From Bacilli bacterium (GTDB taxonomy: Bacteria > Bacillota_I > Bacilli_A > RFN20 > CAG-826): a stretch of 39,005 nt of DNA. The translations under genes and the position numbers were made by a program. The stretch lies in contig JAKSVF010000017.1 of the NCBI GenBank assembly GCA_024408235.1, positions 1 through 39,005 on the forward strand, written 5' to 3'. Under the pieces are notes generated by a model, which had not been told where the DNA came from, did no database searches, and saw nothing but the letters and a program-made list of their open reading frames with translations. The stretch's first letter is position 1. Each line of letters begins with the position of its first letter. Below, piece after piece: positions 7,771-16,724 of the stretch.

Positions 7771-8934
7771 ATGAAAAAAACAACAATTCTTCTTGCATGC
7801 TCAGCAATGTTCTTAGCAGCATGCGGCGGAAAGCCAACACCAACACCAGCTGAGTCATCAGAACCAGCTCCAGCAGAGGTCACAATCTCCCAGCAGTTCG
7901 TCGGACGTTATGACGAAATGGCATCATTCGGATTCGACTACTGGGCAATCCTCAACCTCTATAGCGATGGAACACTCCAGCTCTCAGGCTACCAGGTGTT
8001 ATCAAAAGACACCTCAGACTACAAAGAGAACAAAGGCTTCTCATATGACTGGGGTCACGGAAACTGGAAAGTCGGCAAAGACGAAGAAGGCGATGACGCA
8101 ACAATCATGTCAATCACCTATGGTAAGGATCAGACAAACGTCATGACAGGCGAACCAAACGTCGGCACATTCAAGTACACACTTTATCCAGGTGCTAATG
8201 GCGCTTGCTCATTCACATGCAACCTCCCAATCGTCTCAGGACGTGAAGCTCAGATGGTTTCAGACGGAACAGTTCAGTTCGCAGACTACAACGCTTTCAT
8301 CCAGGCAAAGAAGTACGCCTTCACAGAACCAACAAACGCAATTGCACACTTGGATTCAGAGAATGCACACTCAAGAATCTACCTCTTAGATGACCACAAG
8401 GCATTATGGGTCCACCAGGGTTCAGCAGACAACATCGCCTCATTCTCAGAATTCCAGACCGGATCATGGTCAAATGCAGGATCATTAGTCCTCACATTCG
8501 GTTCAGAGTCAAAGACAGCAGAAGTTACAGGAACAACTGCAACAGTCACACTTACATATGATCCATATGCAGGTTACTCAGACCCAGTTCAGGCAACATT
8601 CACTGGCGACGTCGCAAATGTCCCAGCAGAAGACCCAAGCGAAGTCACACTCAAGTACACATTCACCAACACAGAAGGCACAGCTTCATACAAGATGTAT
8701 TCAGATGGCACTGGCAGATTCGACTGCAAGGCTGGCGGATATGATCTTGGCGAAGATTCAACATGGTCATGGGCATCATACACATTGATCATCAAGGTTG
8801 GAGAAACTGAGAAAGTCCACGCTTCTCCAGACGGCACAACATACCAGCTCTCATTCACATACACATACTCAGTCGCTGGACATGATATGCCATATTCATT
8901 CAGCTGCGGCGCTGATGCTTACATGCAGTTCTAA
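7771..8934 (+). CDS. Surface lipoprotein with three DGT/TW beta repeats
   Basis: A 387-aa secreted lipoprotein with signal peptide and lipobox FLAAC (Cys18), then a Pro/Ser/Glu-rich linker (about 20-38). The rest looks all-beta and contains three related units with the pattern DG or DDH, then a (G/S)xW turn, then an alternating hydrophobic strand. Examples are YSDGTLQL...GNWKVG, LLDDHKALW...TGSWSN and YSDGTGRF...STWSWA. The family is not recognised. The start is ATG 7771, with AAGGAGGG at 7753-7760; an ORF extension to 7696 has no ribosome site. All Gln codons seen are CAG, and Ser/Thr/Ala/Pro are mostly NNA, suggesting very high expression. It heads the operon with GH78 and GH3, so glycan binding or scaffolding is likely but unproven. 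Confidence 0.8.
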   Translation: MKKTTILLACSAMFLAACGGKPTPTPAESSEPAPAEVTISQQFVGRYDEMASFGFDYWAILNLYSDGTLQLSGYQVLSKDTSDYKENKGFSYDWGHGNWKVGKDEEGDDATIMSITYGKDQTNVMTGEPNVGTFKYTLYPGANGACSFTCNLPIVSGREAQMVSDGTVQFADYNAFIQAKKYAFTEPTNAIAHLDSENAHSRIYLLDDHKALWVHQGSADNIASFSEFQTGSWSNAGSLVLTFGSESKTAEVTGTTATVTLTYDPYAGYSDPVQATFTGDVANVPAEDPSEVTLKYTFTNTEGTASYKMYSDGTGRFDCKAGGYDLGEDSTWSWASYTLIIKVGETEKVHASPDGTTYQLSFTYTYSVAGHDMPYSFSCGADAYMQF

Positions 8935-8972
8935 TACCAGACATTACTGCCTGATTTAACTACAAACTTTAA

Positions 8973-9005
8973 ATAAGGGCAGTCTCATATAGGGGCTGCC
9001 CTTAT
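8973..9005 (+). terminator. Intercistronic hairpin (possible attenuating terminator)
   Basis: Perfect 10-bp arms ATAAGGGCAG (8973-8982) and CTGCCCTTAT (8996-9005) enclose a 13-nt loop. Only a weak T-rich tract follows, so it may partly terminate, or stabilise the upstream lipoprotein mRNA, giving more lipoprotein than GH78. Confidence 0.6.
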
Positions 9006-9022
9006 ACTTTCAAGGAGTCTTT

Positions 9023-11422
9023 ATGAATAAGAAATCCACAAAATCAATCGGTTTGCTGATCTTAGCCGCCTCGCTTTTAGCATCATGCGGAGGAAAGAAA
9101 CCCGAATCATCATCTGGCGCTATAGATACATCAGATACTACGAGTGAAACAGATGATACCGAATACGTTGCCCCTGATAAGAGCAACCTAAAATACATCT
9201 CATCAATCGATAAATACAAGAAGACGGATTGGAAAGCTTCATGGATTTGGGATGAGAAGCAAATCCAGAACAGCTACGTCGCATTTAGAAAAAATTTCCA
9301 GCTAAGCGATGTACCAGCTAAAGCAACCGCTCACATCTCAGCGGTATCAAAATATTACATGTGGGTCAATGGCACCTTAGCGGTGTATGACGGCTGCCCA
9401 AAGCAGACTGCAACGGCGGTGGACTCATATTATGAGGATGTCGATTTAACATCATATCTCAAGAAAGGCGACAACACGGTGGTCATCATGGTCACGTATG
9501 TTGGTAGAAGCTCCAACTCTTACATCGACTGTGGTGCACCAGGCCTCTTATTTGAGTTAGAAGCAGGATCAACAAGCGTCATCTCTGACAACACTTGGAA
9601 GGTCAAGAGATTAAAAGAATATAGAAACAAATCCCTTCTAAAGGATGAATGGCCAGAACACCCTGCATCATCATTCATCGCTGAATGGGATGTCTACTAT
9701 GATGCAAGAGAATCGTCAGGTGACTTCATGAGCCCGACATTCGATGACTCATCATGGTCTAATTCAGTGACAGTCGGAAAGGTCGGATATCTCCCATACG
9801 GCGATACCTACATCTCAGACATGCCACTCATCAAATTCAAAAAGGAAATCACTGAAGCTGGTGACTTAGACAATGTCATCGGCAAAAAGTTCACCGAAGC
9901 TAGAACCGTCAAATTCGATCTTGGCGAGAATAGACAGTTCTCCCCATATTTCGAACTTGAAGCAGAAGCAGGTGCGCATCTCGTCTATTATACGGACACA
10001 TACGAGACCGACTCTGGCAAACAGTTCAACTTCAAAGACGACTATGTCGCTAAAGCGGGCGCTCAAACATTTGAGTCAATGCCTTGGAGAACAGGTTCAA
10101 AGCTCTTCATCGACGTCCCTGCAGGCGTGACATTGACTAAAGTCGGTTTCCGTGAGAACGGCTACGCGACTGAAAGAACCGGCAAATTCGTCTCAGATAA
10201 TCAGAGTGCGAACCAGTTGTGGAACGAATCTAGAAACACGGTACAGATCTGCATGAGAGACACCTATATGGATTGCCCAGATAGAGAACGTTCTCCATAT
10301 GCAGGAGACTCCGCAAACCAGTTCCCATTCACCTATTACGGATTTGACACAAACGCAACAACCCTCATCAAGAAGACGTTAAGAACGCTTCCTGGCTGGG
10401 TTAAGAACGATGGAATCATCCCTTCGAGATGGCCATCAAACAACACAAACGAAATCACCATCCAGAACCTCGCGATGGTTGCGGCGTTCGATGATTACTA
10501 TCTCTATACCGGAGACACTGAATCATTAGAACTCGTCTATCCAATCGCCCTAAATTATTTGAAGCTCTGGAAAATGGAGAGCAACGGTCTCCCAGAAAAG
10601 AGACTTGGAACATTCAAGTGGATCGACTGGGGAACAGGAGCAGACTCAGCGCCTTTGTATGATGAATTCTACTACCTCGCTTGTGAGAAGATGCTTCACC
10701 TCGCTAACTCACTCGGACATAGTGAAGATGCATCTTTCTATCAAGATAGAATGAACTCGATAAAATCATCATTCCAAAATGCCTACAAGAAAGAAAAAGG
10801 CTATGCATCCTCCGATAGAGAACCTGATGAGCGAATCCAGGCAATGGGCATCATCACAGGACTTATTCCAGAGACCGATTGGGAATGGGTAACTCCTATC
10901 ATGGAGAAGACATTGACGGCCTCAACTTATATGGAGAGATACATCCTTGAGGCATTATGCGTTGAAGGAAGATTCGATCTCGCAAAAGAGAGAATGCTCA
11001 CCCGTTATGAGCCAATGCTAAATGATGATATGACAACCCTCTGGGAGTTCTTCACCGACACAGGCTCAAGAAACCACGGTTGGAGCGGCGCTCCATTGCT
11101 CATGCTCTCAAAACATGTTGCAGGCATAAGGCCAACAGGTGGCAATTACTCATCATATGAACTTGCCCCACACGACACATTCGGAAACCTTGAGACGAAT
11201 ACATCAACCGAAAAGGGCGATATCTCAATGAAAGTTGAAACCAGTGCTGGAGTCACAACGATCACAGTTGACACAATCCAGGCGGATGGCACTCTCAAGA
11301 TCGATTCATCCTATGGTTCAGACATCACCGTTAAAGCGGGTACATCTGAACTTAAGGAAACAAAAGAAAACTATAAGGCATATAGCCTCACAAACGGCCA
11401 CTATGTCTTTGAAGTTAAATAA
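9023..11422 (+). CDS. GH78 alpha-L-rhamnosidase-like lipoprotein
   Basis: A 799-aa extracellular lipoprotein with lipobox LLASC (Cys22), an acidic Ser/Thr linker, N-terminal beta-sandwich domains (about 70-370), an (alpha/alpha)6 barrel (about 390-710) and a C-terminal beta domain. The GH78 signature DCPDRERSPYAGD places the catalytic acid near Glu422; the usual DERxGWxGD is varied. Later, TLWEFF (Glu675) and RNHGWSGAP match the second catalytic region. The expected reaction is release of terminal L-rhamnose from pectin, glycosides or bacterial glycans. The ribosome site AAGGAG lies 5 nt before the ATG. The GH3 gene begins 17 nt after its stop, so the enzymes are co-expressed. The motif deviation means specificity should be treated as uncertain. 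Confidence 0.85.
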   Translation: MNKKSTKSIGLLILAASLLASCGGKKPESSSGAIDTSDTTSETDDTEYVAPDKSNLKYISSIDKYKKTDWKASWIWDEKQIQNSYVAFRKNFQLSDVPAKATAHISAVSKYYMWVNGTLAVYDGCPKQTATAVDSYYEDVDLTSYLKKGDNTVVIMVTYVGRSSNSYIDCGAPGLLFELEAGSTSVISDNTWKVKRLKEYRNKSLLKDEWPEHPASSFIAEWDVYYDARESSGDFMSPTFDDSSWSNSVTVGKVGYLPYGDTYISDMPLIKFKKEITEAGDLDNVIGKKFTEARTVKFDLGENRQFSPYFELEAEAGAHLVYYTDTYETDSGKQFNFKDDYVAKAGAQTFESMPWRTGSKLFIDVPAGVTLTKVGFRENGYATERTGKFVSDNQSANQLWNESRNTVQICMRDTYMDCPDRERSPYAGDSANQFPFTYYGFDTNATTLIKKTLRTLPGWVKNDGIIPSRWPSNNTNEITIQNLAMVAAFDDYYLYTGDTESLELVYPIALNYLKLWKMESNGLPEKRLGTFKWIDWGTGADSAPLYDEFYYLACEKMLHLANSLGHSEDASFYQDRMNSIKSSFQNAYKKEKGYASSDREPDERIQAMGIITGLIPETDWEWVTPIMEKTLTASTYMERYILEALCVEGRFDLAKERMLTRYEPMLNDDMTTLWEFFTDTGSRNHGWSGAPLLMLSKHVAGIRPTGGNYSSYELAPHDTFGNLETNTSTEKGDISMKVETSAGVTTITVDTIQADGTLKIDSSYGSDITVKAGTSELKETKENYKAYSLTNGHYVFEVK

Positions 11423-11439
11423 AAAAGAAGGTAAAAACC

Positions 11440-14424
11440 ATGAAACTATTTAAAAAGACCCCATGGATCATCGGCGTTGCAGTCGCTGCTCCATTACTCG
11501 TCATCTCATCTGTCGGCTATTATTTAGTCGCAGGACAGTTCTCATCACAGATCAATGCACATTTCGGATGGAGAACATCAAAAACAGTCTCAGGCGGCAG
11601 TGATGAAGATTCAGAATACTTCAAGAAACACTACGCAACAGTCGATGACCAGGTTGCTCACGAGCAGGAACTCTGCGAGAAACTTGAAGAAGAAGGCGCA
11701 TCACTCTTAAGAAACAACAACAACGCTCTCCCTTTAGCGGGCGGTGCTAATGTTTCTTGCTTCTCCCAGTCATCAGTCAACCTCATCTATGGTGGCACAG
11801 GCTCAGGCGCAGTCAACTCCGCAACAGCCCCATCATTATCAGTTGCGCTCAAGAACAAAGGCTTCAACAACAACCCAACATTAAGAAAGTTCTATTCCGC
11901 TTCGGGATATAAGAGACAGAACGCTGAAACTACAGGTGGTAACATCGCTCAGTACGCAGTAAACGAAGTCCCATGGGCAGAATACACTGACGAAGTCAAG
12001 AACTCATTCAAGGACTATGGAGACGCAGCAATCGTCGTCATCGCTAGATCAGGCGGCGAAGGTGCTGACCTCCCAAACAAAGAATACACAATCGAAGCAA
12101 AGGGCAAAGTCTACCACACAACAGACTACCTCGTCCTCACTCAGGAAGAGAAAGACATGCTCCAGAACATCAAGCAGTACAAAGCTGATGGAGTGTTCAA
12201 GAAAATCATCGTCCTCTTAAATGGTTCTAACACCATGCAGCTTGATTGGTTTGACACATATGACGTCGATGCTGCAATGTGGATCGGTGACCCAGGACAG
12301 ACAGGTATCAACGGTGTTGTTAACCTCTTAGCAGGCACAGCAAACCCATCAGGTAGAATCGTTGACACATTCTTAAAAGACAACGCATCATCTCCAGCTT
12401 ACTCAATGCTTGGCGACTTCTTCTTCACAAACAAAGAAGAATATGGCCTCGACAATGTTCAGGCTAACGTGGGCGGAGAAGCAATCAACAACTGCAACTC
12501 CCAGTACATGGTCTATCAGGAAGGCATCTACGTTGGTTATAGATACTACGAGACAAGATATGCCGACTCAGTCATGAATAAGGGCAACTCCGGAACATGG
12601 AACTACGCTAGCTCAGTCGCATACCCATTCGGTACAGGCTTATCTTACACAAAATTTGACTACAGCGAATTCAAACTCACTCCAAGCGATGATAAGTTCG
12701 AACTCTCAGTCAAAGTCACAAACTCTGGCTCAGTTGCAGGAAAGCACACAGTCCAGGCTTACTTCCAGTCACCATACACAAGCTATGACAAGGAAAACCA
12801 CATCGAGAAAGCCGCTATTGAACTCTGTGGTTTCCAGAAGACGGAACTCCTTGCTCCAGGTGCATCAGAAGTTGTCACAATCGACGTCGACAAAGATGAA
12901 CTCAGAACATATGACGCAAACCTCGCTAAGACATACATCTTAGATGGTGGTGATTATTACTTCACAATCGGACGCGATGCACACGACGCTATAAATAACG
13001 TCCTCGCTGCGCGTAACTACACAACTTCAGATGGCATGGACGCTCCAGGCGACAAGACCCTTACCCAGAAGTGGACAACAACAAACTCAGAAGCAAACCC
13101 AGACAAAGAGATCTTCTCCAAGTCAAAATACACAGAATTCCCAATCACCAACCAATTCGATCACGCTGACCCAAATAAGTATGAAGGCACACCAGGCCAC
13201 GTCACCTATTTATCACGTGAAGACTGGACCGCAACCTTCCCAACAAGCGCTCCAGTTTGGGCGGTTAATGAGAAGATGTGGAAAGACGGATTAACTGACA
13301 TCGAAGCAGACCGTCAGGCAAACATCGACAAGATGATCGCTGAACACTATTCCGATGCAAAGATGCCAACATACGGCGCAAACGGCGACTTATCCGCTAT
13401 CAAGATGAAGGGCAAAGACTTCAACGATGAGAAGTGGGAAGACTTACTCAACCAGCTCGATTTCGGTGAAGCTATCAACACAATCTATAACGGCTTCCAC
13501 AAGACAGCTCAGATCATCTCAATCGGTTTACCAGATACCAAAGATGAAAACGGTCCTCAGGGATACACAGCCTCATTAGTCGGAGGCGAAAACGCTGTCA
13601 ACGGTATGGCCTACACATCTGAAGACGTCATGGCAGCAACATTCAACCTTGATTTAATCAAGGATATGGGTGAATCAATCGGTGAAGACTGCTTAGTCGC
13701 AGGAAACGCTGGCTTATATGGCCCAGGATGCAACACTCACAGATCACAGTATGACGGACGTAACTTCGAATACTATTCAGAAGACGGATTCGTCGCAAAG
13801 AAGTGTGTTGGAGTAGAAGTAGCCGCTATCGAATCACGTGGCGTCTATGTCTTAACAAAGCACTTCGCCCTCAATGAAACAGAGCAGGGACGTTACGGCT
13901 TATCAACATGGTCAAACGAACAGGCTATCCGTGAAATCTACCTCGAACCATTCGAAGGCACAGTCACAAACTCAATGGGTGGAGTCATGTCATCATTCAA
14001 CAGATTCGGCGTAATCTGGGCAGGTGCAGACTATAACCTCATGACAAATGTCCTCCGCAACGAATGGGGTGGACAGGGTATGGCTATCACAGACTGCGGT
14101 GTCTTCGCAGGTTATATGGATTGCCGTTTAGGCACTCTTGCTGGACAGAACCTCTGGGACGGATCAAACGGCAAAGGACTTGATTCATTCAAGAACAACC
14201 CAGCCGGAGCTACAGCAATCCGTAACTCAATCCACAGAATCGCTTACTCAATCTGCAACTCCCTTGCAATGAACGGCACAGCTGGAGCAGATAGAATCGT
14301 AAGAGCCTATACACCTCTTGAAAAAGGACTTATCGCAGGTATCGCTGTAACAGCAACAGCAACAGTCGCTTGTGGCGCAATGCTTGTCTTATCTATCCTC
14401 AAATCCAAGAAAAAAGCGGACTAA
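11440..14424 (+). CDS. Permuted GH3 glycosidase, membrane-anchored at both ends
   Basis: A 994-aa paralogue of the other GH3 proteins here. The signal anchor is at 9-31, the alpha/beta sandwich domain carries acid/base Glu207 in SGGEGADLP, then come an FnIII-like domain and the barrel with nucleophile Asp885 in MAITDCG. HRSQYDGRNFEYYSED and KHFALNETEQGR are intact. One C-terminal membrane helix (about 960-985) ends in KSKKKAD, so both termini are cytoplasmic with the enzyme outside. Codon choice is strongly biased (CAG, ACA, TCA, GCA), indicating high expression. It is the last gene of the lipoprotein-GH78 operon and is followed by a strong terminator. Confidence 0.9.
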   Translation: MKLFKKTPWIIGVAVAAPLLVISSVGYYLVAGQFSSQINAHFGWRTSKTVSGGSDEDSEYFKKHYATVDDQVAHEQELCEKLEEEGASLLRNNNNALPLAGGANVSCFSQSSVNLIYGGTGSGAVNSATAPSLSVALKNKGFNNNPTLRKFYSASGYKRQNAETTGGNIAQYAVNEVPWAEYTDEVKNSFKDYGDAAIVVIARSGGEGADLPNKEYTIEAKGKVYHTTDYLVLTQEEKDMLQNIKQYKADGVFKKIIVLLNGSNTMQLDWFDTYDVDAAMWIGDPGQTGINGVVNLLAGTANPSGRIVDTFLKDNASSPAYSMLGDFFFTNKEEYGLDNVQANVGGEAINNCNSQYMVYQEGIYVGYRYYETRYADSVMNKGNSGTWNYASSVAYPFGTGLSYTKFDYSEFKLTPSDDKFELSVKVTNSGSVAGKHTVQAYFQSPYTSYDKENHIEKAAIELCGFQKTELLAPGASEVVTIDVDKDELRTYDANLAKTYILDGGDYYFTIGRDAHDAINNVLAARNYTTSDGMDAPGDKTLTQKWTTTNSEANPDKEIFSKSKYTEFPITNQFDHADPNKYEGTPGHVTYLSREDWTATFPTSAPVWAVNEKMWKDGLTDIEADRQANIDKMIAEHYSDAKMPTYGANGDLSAIKMKGKDFNDEKWEDLLNQLDFGEAINTIYNGFHKTAQIISIGLPDTKDENGPQGYTASLVGGENAVNGMAYTSEDVMAATFNLDLIKDMGESIGEDCLVAGNAGLYGPGCNTHRSQYDGRNFEYYSEDGFVAKKCVGVEVAAIESRGVYVLTKHFALNETEQGRYGLSTWSNEQAIREIYLEPFEGTVTNSMGGVMSSFNRFGVIWAGADYNLMTNVLRNEWGGQGMAITDCGVFAGYMDCRLGTLAGQNLWDGSNGKGLDSFKNNPAGATAIRNSIHRIAYSICNSLAMNGTAGADRIVRAYTPLEKGLIAGIAVTATATVACGAMLVLSILKSKKKAD

Positions 14425-14437
14425 TATAGTACGAAAT

Positions 14438-14471
14438 AGGGAGAGTCGTTAAGATTCTCCCTTCTTTTTTC
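14438..14471 (+). terminator. Intrinsic terminator after the GH78-GH3 operon
   Basis: GGGAGAGTC (14439-14447) pairs with GATTCTCCC (14453-14461) with one wobble, followed by a T-rich run at 14462-14470. Confidence 0.85.
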
Positions 14472-14481
14472 TAAAAAGGTG

Positions 14482-14487
14482 TAATAT
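14482..14487 (+). promoter_or_regulatory. -10 box of a predicted leaderless kinase transcript
   Basis: TAATAT is followed by 6 nt and the ATG at 14494. There is no ribosome site. It lies directly after the terminator of the previous operon, so the kinase needs its own promoter. Confidence 0.5.
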
Positions 14488-14493
14488 TAAAAC

Positions 14494-15870
14494 ATGTTTT
14501 TACTCGCTATCATCGTTAAGATTTTCGGAAGCCTCTCTTCTTACAACATGATGACATTCATCCCTCTGTTCTCTGAGGTTTTGATTTGCCTTGCCGCGGT
14601 GCAGACAAGTCTTAAGAAGAGAAAGTATTATTGGCCAATCACGATTGGGTGGCTTCTTGCCTATATCGGTCTTTTCTTCTTGGTCGTGCACATCAAAGAC
14701 ATGTGGCCATCAAGTTTATTCGTGAGAATCTTATGTACACTCTCCCTCTACAGCGCGGGCTTAGGATATTACCATGCCGCATTCGATGAGAACAACATCG
14801 ATATCCTTCTAGCCTGGACAACCGTCGTCCTCATCCGTGAGGCGGTTGATGTCTTGTATTCATTTACCATGCTTGCATTTGGAGTCGACCCTAGGACATC
14901 GATCATATTCATTAAAGGAATTCCTGAAGATTATTCCATGCTTGTAAATGGCTTTGTTAACGACGCTATTCACGCTTTGTACATAATTGGAATTAGGCTC
15001 CTCTTCGTCAAGAATGACCACCAGGAGAGGGATGTAGAGCATATTAGACTCGTCATCGGGATGTCAGTAGGCGTTTCCCTTTTGACGGTTGTTGTGAAAA
15101 ATTTCCTTGTTCATTTCTATAACGCTGACGCAAAAACGCTCTATTACACATCGAATGCAACGATCTTATTCACATCAGTAATCCTTTTGTTTTTCAGAAA
15201 CGCTCTTCTTAAGTCTAATAACGAAAGAAACGAGAGACGAACAATCCACATGATGCTGAAGAACGAGAAAGCCCAGTATGAAACGCTATCTGAGAATTTG
15301 AAAACCATCAACATGATGACCCATGATCTCAAGCATCAGATCGAGAATTTCCAGGATAGAATCACAAAAGAGGAAGTGGAGTCCCTCAAGGATGCAATCC
15401 AAGGGTACGACTCAGTCTTAAAGACCGGCAATGATGTAATAGACACCGTCATCTATGAAAAGGAGATGTACTGCAAAACTAAAGGTATAGTGTTAACCTG
15501 CAACGCCAATGGAGCCTCTGCAGCTTTCATGCAGAACTACCATCTTTATTCCCTTTTGAATAATGCCTTAGGAAACGCGATAGAGGCAGTGGAGAAACTA
15601 GATGATAATGAGAAGAAGAAAGTGGGATTATCGATATATCCAGACGAAGAATATCTCAATATCGAATGCTATAACTACTTCGATCCTTTGAAATCCGATA
15701 TCGAAAAGACGACTAAGATTAATAAAAACAGCCATGGCTATGGCATCAAATCCATTAACTACATCGCTGAGAGATATAAAGGAAATGTCTCCATCAGGAA
15801 AGACGGAGACATGTTCTTCTTGGAAGTTAGGGTTAAGCTAAACTGCGCGCCTTCTACATATAACGTCTAG
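14494..15870 (+). CDS. GHKL sensor histidine kinase (AgrC-like)
   Basis: A 458-aa sensor kinase. Residues 1-240 hold about seven membrane segments with no large extracellular domain, as in AgrC/ComD-type peptide receptors. The dimerisation helix has the phospho-acceptor His277 in MTHDLKHQ. The GHKL ATPase domain has an N box NNALGNAIEAVE (356-367) and a G box HGYGIKS (414-420). It should phosphorylate the LytTR response regulator encoded immediately downstream on the opposite strand. The gene is predicted leaderless. Its TAG stop shares the CTAG at 15867-15870 with the regulator stop. No propeptide or AgrB-like gene is visible, so the ligand is unknown. Confidence 0.9.
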   Translation: MFLLAIIVKIFGSLSSYNMMTFIPLFSEVLICLAAVQTSLKKRKYYWPITIGWLLAYIGLFFLVVHIKDMWPSSLFVRILCTLSLYSAGLGYYHAAFDENNIDILLAWTTVVLIREAVDVLYSFTMLAFGVDPRTSIIFIKGIPEDYSMLVNGFVNDAIHALYIIGIRLLFVKNDHQERDVEHIRLVIGMSVGVSLLTVVVKNFLVHFYNADAKTLYYTSNATILFTSVILLFFRNALLKSNNERNERRTIHMMLKNEKAQYETLSENLKTINMMTHDLKHQIENFQDRITKEEVESLKDAIQGYDSVLKTGNDVIDTVIYEKEMYCKTKGIVLTCNANGASAAFMQNYHLYSLLNNALGNAIEAVEKLDDNEKKKVGLSIYPDEEYLNIECYNYFDPLKSDIEKTTKINKNSHGYGIKSINYIAERYKGNVSIRKDGDMFFLEVRVKLNCAPSTYNV

Positions 15871-16562
15871 TTATTCTTGAAGAAGTCGTTTACCTCTTTT
15901 ACATGTGAGCGGGATATCTTGAGCGATATTCCGTTTTTCATTAAGCACTCATCCCTATGGACGGAGGCGATATGCTTCGAGTTGACGAGATAGCAGGAAT
16001 TGATCTTTATGAATCCGTAATCCTTGAGCTCTTTCTCGACATCGCCCATCGAGCAATAACGCGTATATGAGGTGTGCTCCACGTGAACGCCCACCTGATG
16101 GATGTTCGTGTCTATATAATAGATGTCCTTAACAGCGATCTTGTATTTAGCTCTGTCTTTTTGACAGACGATGTATTTTTTCTCGTCCTTGAGGAACTTG
16201 TTGAAGATTCGATTCATCTTCAATTTGAATTCCTCATATGAATAAGGCTTCAGGATGTAGTCAACCGCGTTGACCGAATATCCCTCAATCGCATATTGGG
16301 CTAAAGAGGTTATGAAGACGAGGATAACCTTAGGGTCAATCTCTCTTATGCTTCTAGCCACGCTCATGCCATCGATGCCAGGCATTTTGATGTCTAAAAA
16401 GATGAGATCAAAGTCACATTTAAAAGTCTCAACGAAAAGAAGAGGGGACGTATAGGATGTGATTTCGAATTCGTTCCCGGTTTCTCTTTGATAAGCACCC
16501 AAAATCTCGGTTAGCCTATCCAAATGCTGCTGTTCATCTTCAATAATGGCAACTTTTATCAT
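15867..16562 (-). CDS. LytTR-family response regulator
   Basis: A 231-aa response regulator. The receiver domain (1-125) has the acidic pair Glu8-Asp9, phospho-acceptor Asp57 in FLDIKMPG and Lys105 in ILKPYS. The LytTR DNA-binding domain spans about 131-231 (KDIYYIDTN, GFIKINSCYLVNSKHI). It is the natural partner of the convergent GHKL kinase. The promoter has -35 TTGACA and an extended -10 just before the ATG, so the mRNA is predicted leaderless. It is divergent from the lipoprotein-GH3 operon at 16725, whose upstream region carries ACANTTNA direct repeats of the kind LytTR regulators bind. That target is inference. Confidence 0.92.
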   Translation of the reverse strand: MIKVAIIEDEQQHLDRLTEILGAYQRETGNEFEITSYTSPLLFVETFKCDFDLIFLDIKMPGIDGMSVARSIREIDPKVILVFITSLAQYAIEGYSVNAVDYILKPYSYEEFKLKMNRIFNKFLKDEKKYIVCQKDRAKYKIAVKDIYYIDTNIHQVGVHVEHTSYTRYCSMGDVEKELKDYGFIKINSCYLVNSKHIASVHRDECLMKNGISLKISRSHVKEVNDFFKNN

Positions 16563-16570
16563 TGTCTAAT

Positions 16571-16598
16571 AATGTATCATTTACTCTTTGTTTGTCAA
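16571..16598 (-). promoter_or_regulatory. Promoter of the LytTR regulator (leaderless)
   Basis: On the minus strand, TTGACA (16598-16593), a 16-bp spacer and TACATT (16576-16571) preceded by TGA form a good sigma-A promoter with extended -10. Only 8 nt separate the -10 from the ATG at 16562, and no ribosome site is present. Confidence 0.7.
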
Positions 16599-16635
16599 AT
16601 CTTGACTAAAAAAATGCAGTTTAGGAATAGAGACC

Positions 16636-16666
16636 ACATTTCAAATTGTTTTAAAAATACAATTCA
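16636..16666 (+). promoter_or_regulatory. Candidate LytTR direct-repeat site
   Basis: ACATTTCA (16636-16643) and ACAATTCA (16659-16666) both match the ACANTTNA core known for AgrA/ComE-type LytTR sites. They are offset by 23 bp rather than the usual ~21. An overlapping AATTGT/ACAATT inverted repeat lies at 16644-16664. Confidence 0.35.
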
Positions 16667-16686
16667 CCTAAACAAAAGCGACTCAT

Positions 16687-16702
16687 TTTGAGCGCTAAAC
16701 AA
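16687..16702 (+). promoter_or_regulatory. LacI-like operator candidate
   Basis: The partial palindrome TTTTGAGCGCTAAACA is centred on CG, like LacI-family sites. It overlaps the second copy of a direct repeat CTAAACAAAA (16668-16677 and 16695-16704). No LacI gene is in the window. Confidence 0.25.
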
Positions 16703-16724
16703 AATATTTTTCAAGGAGCAAAAA

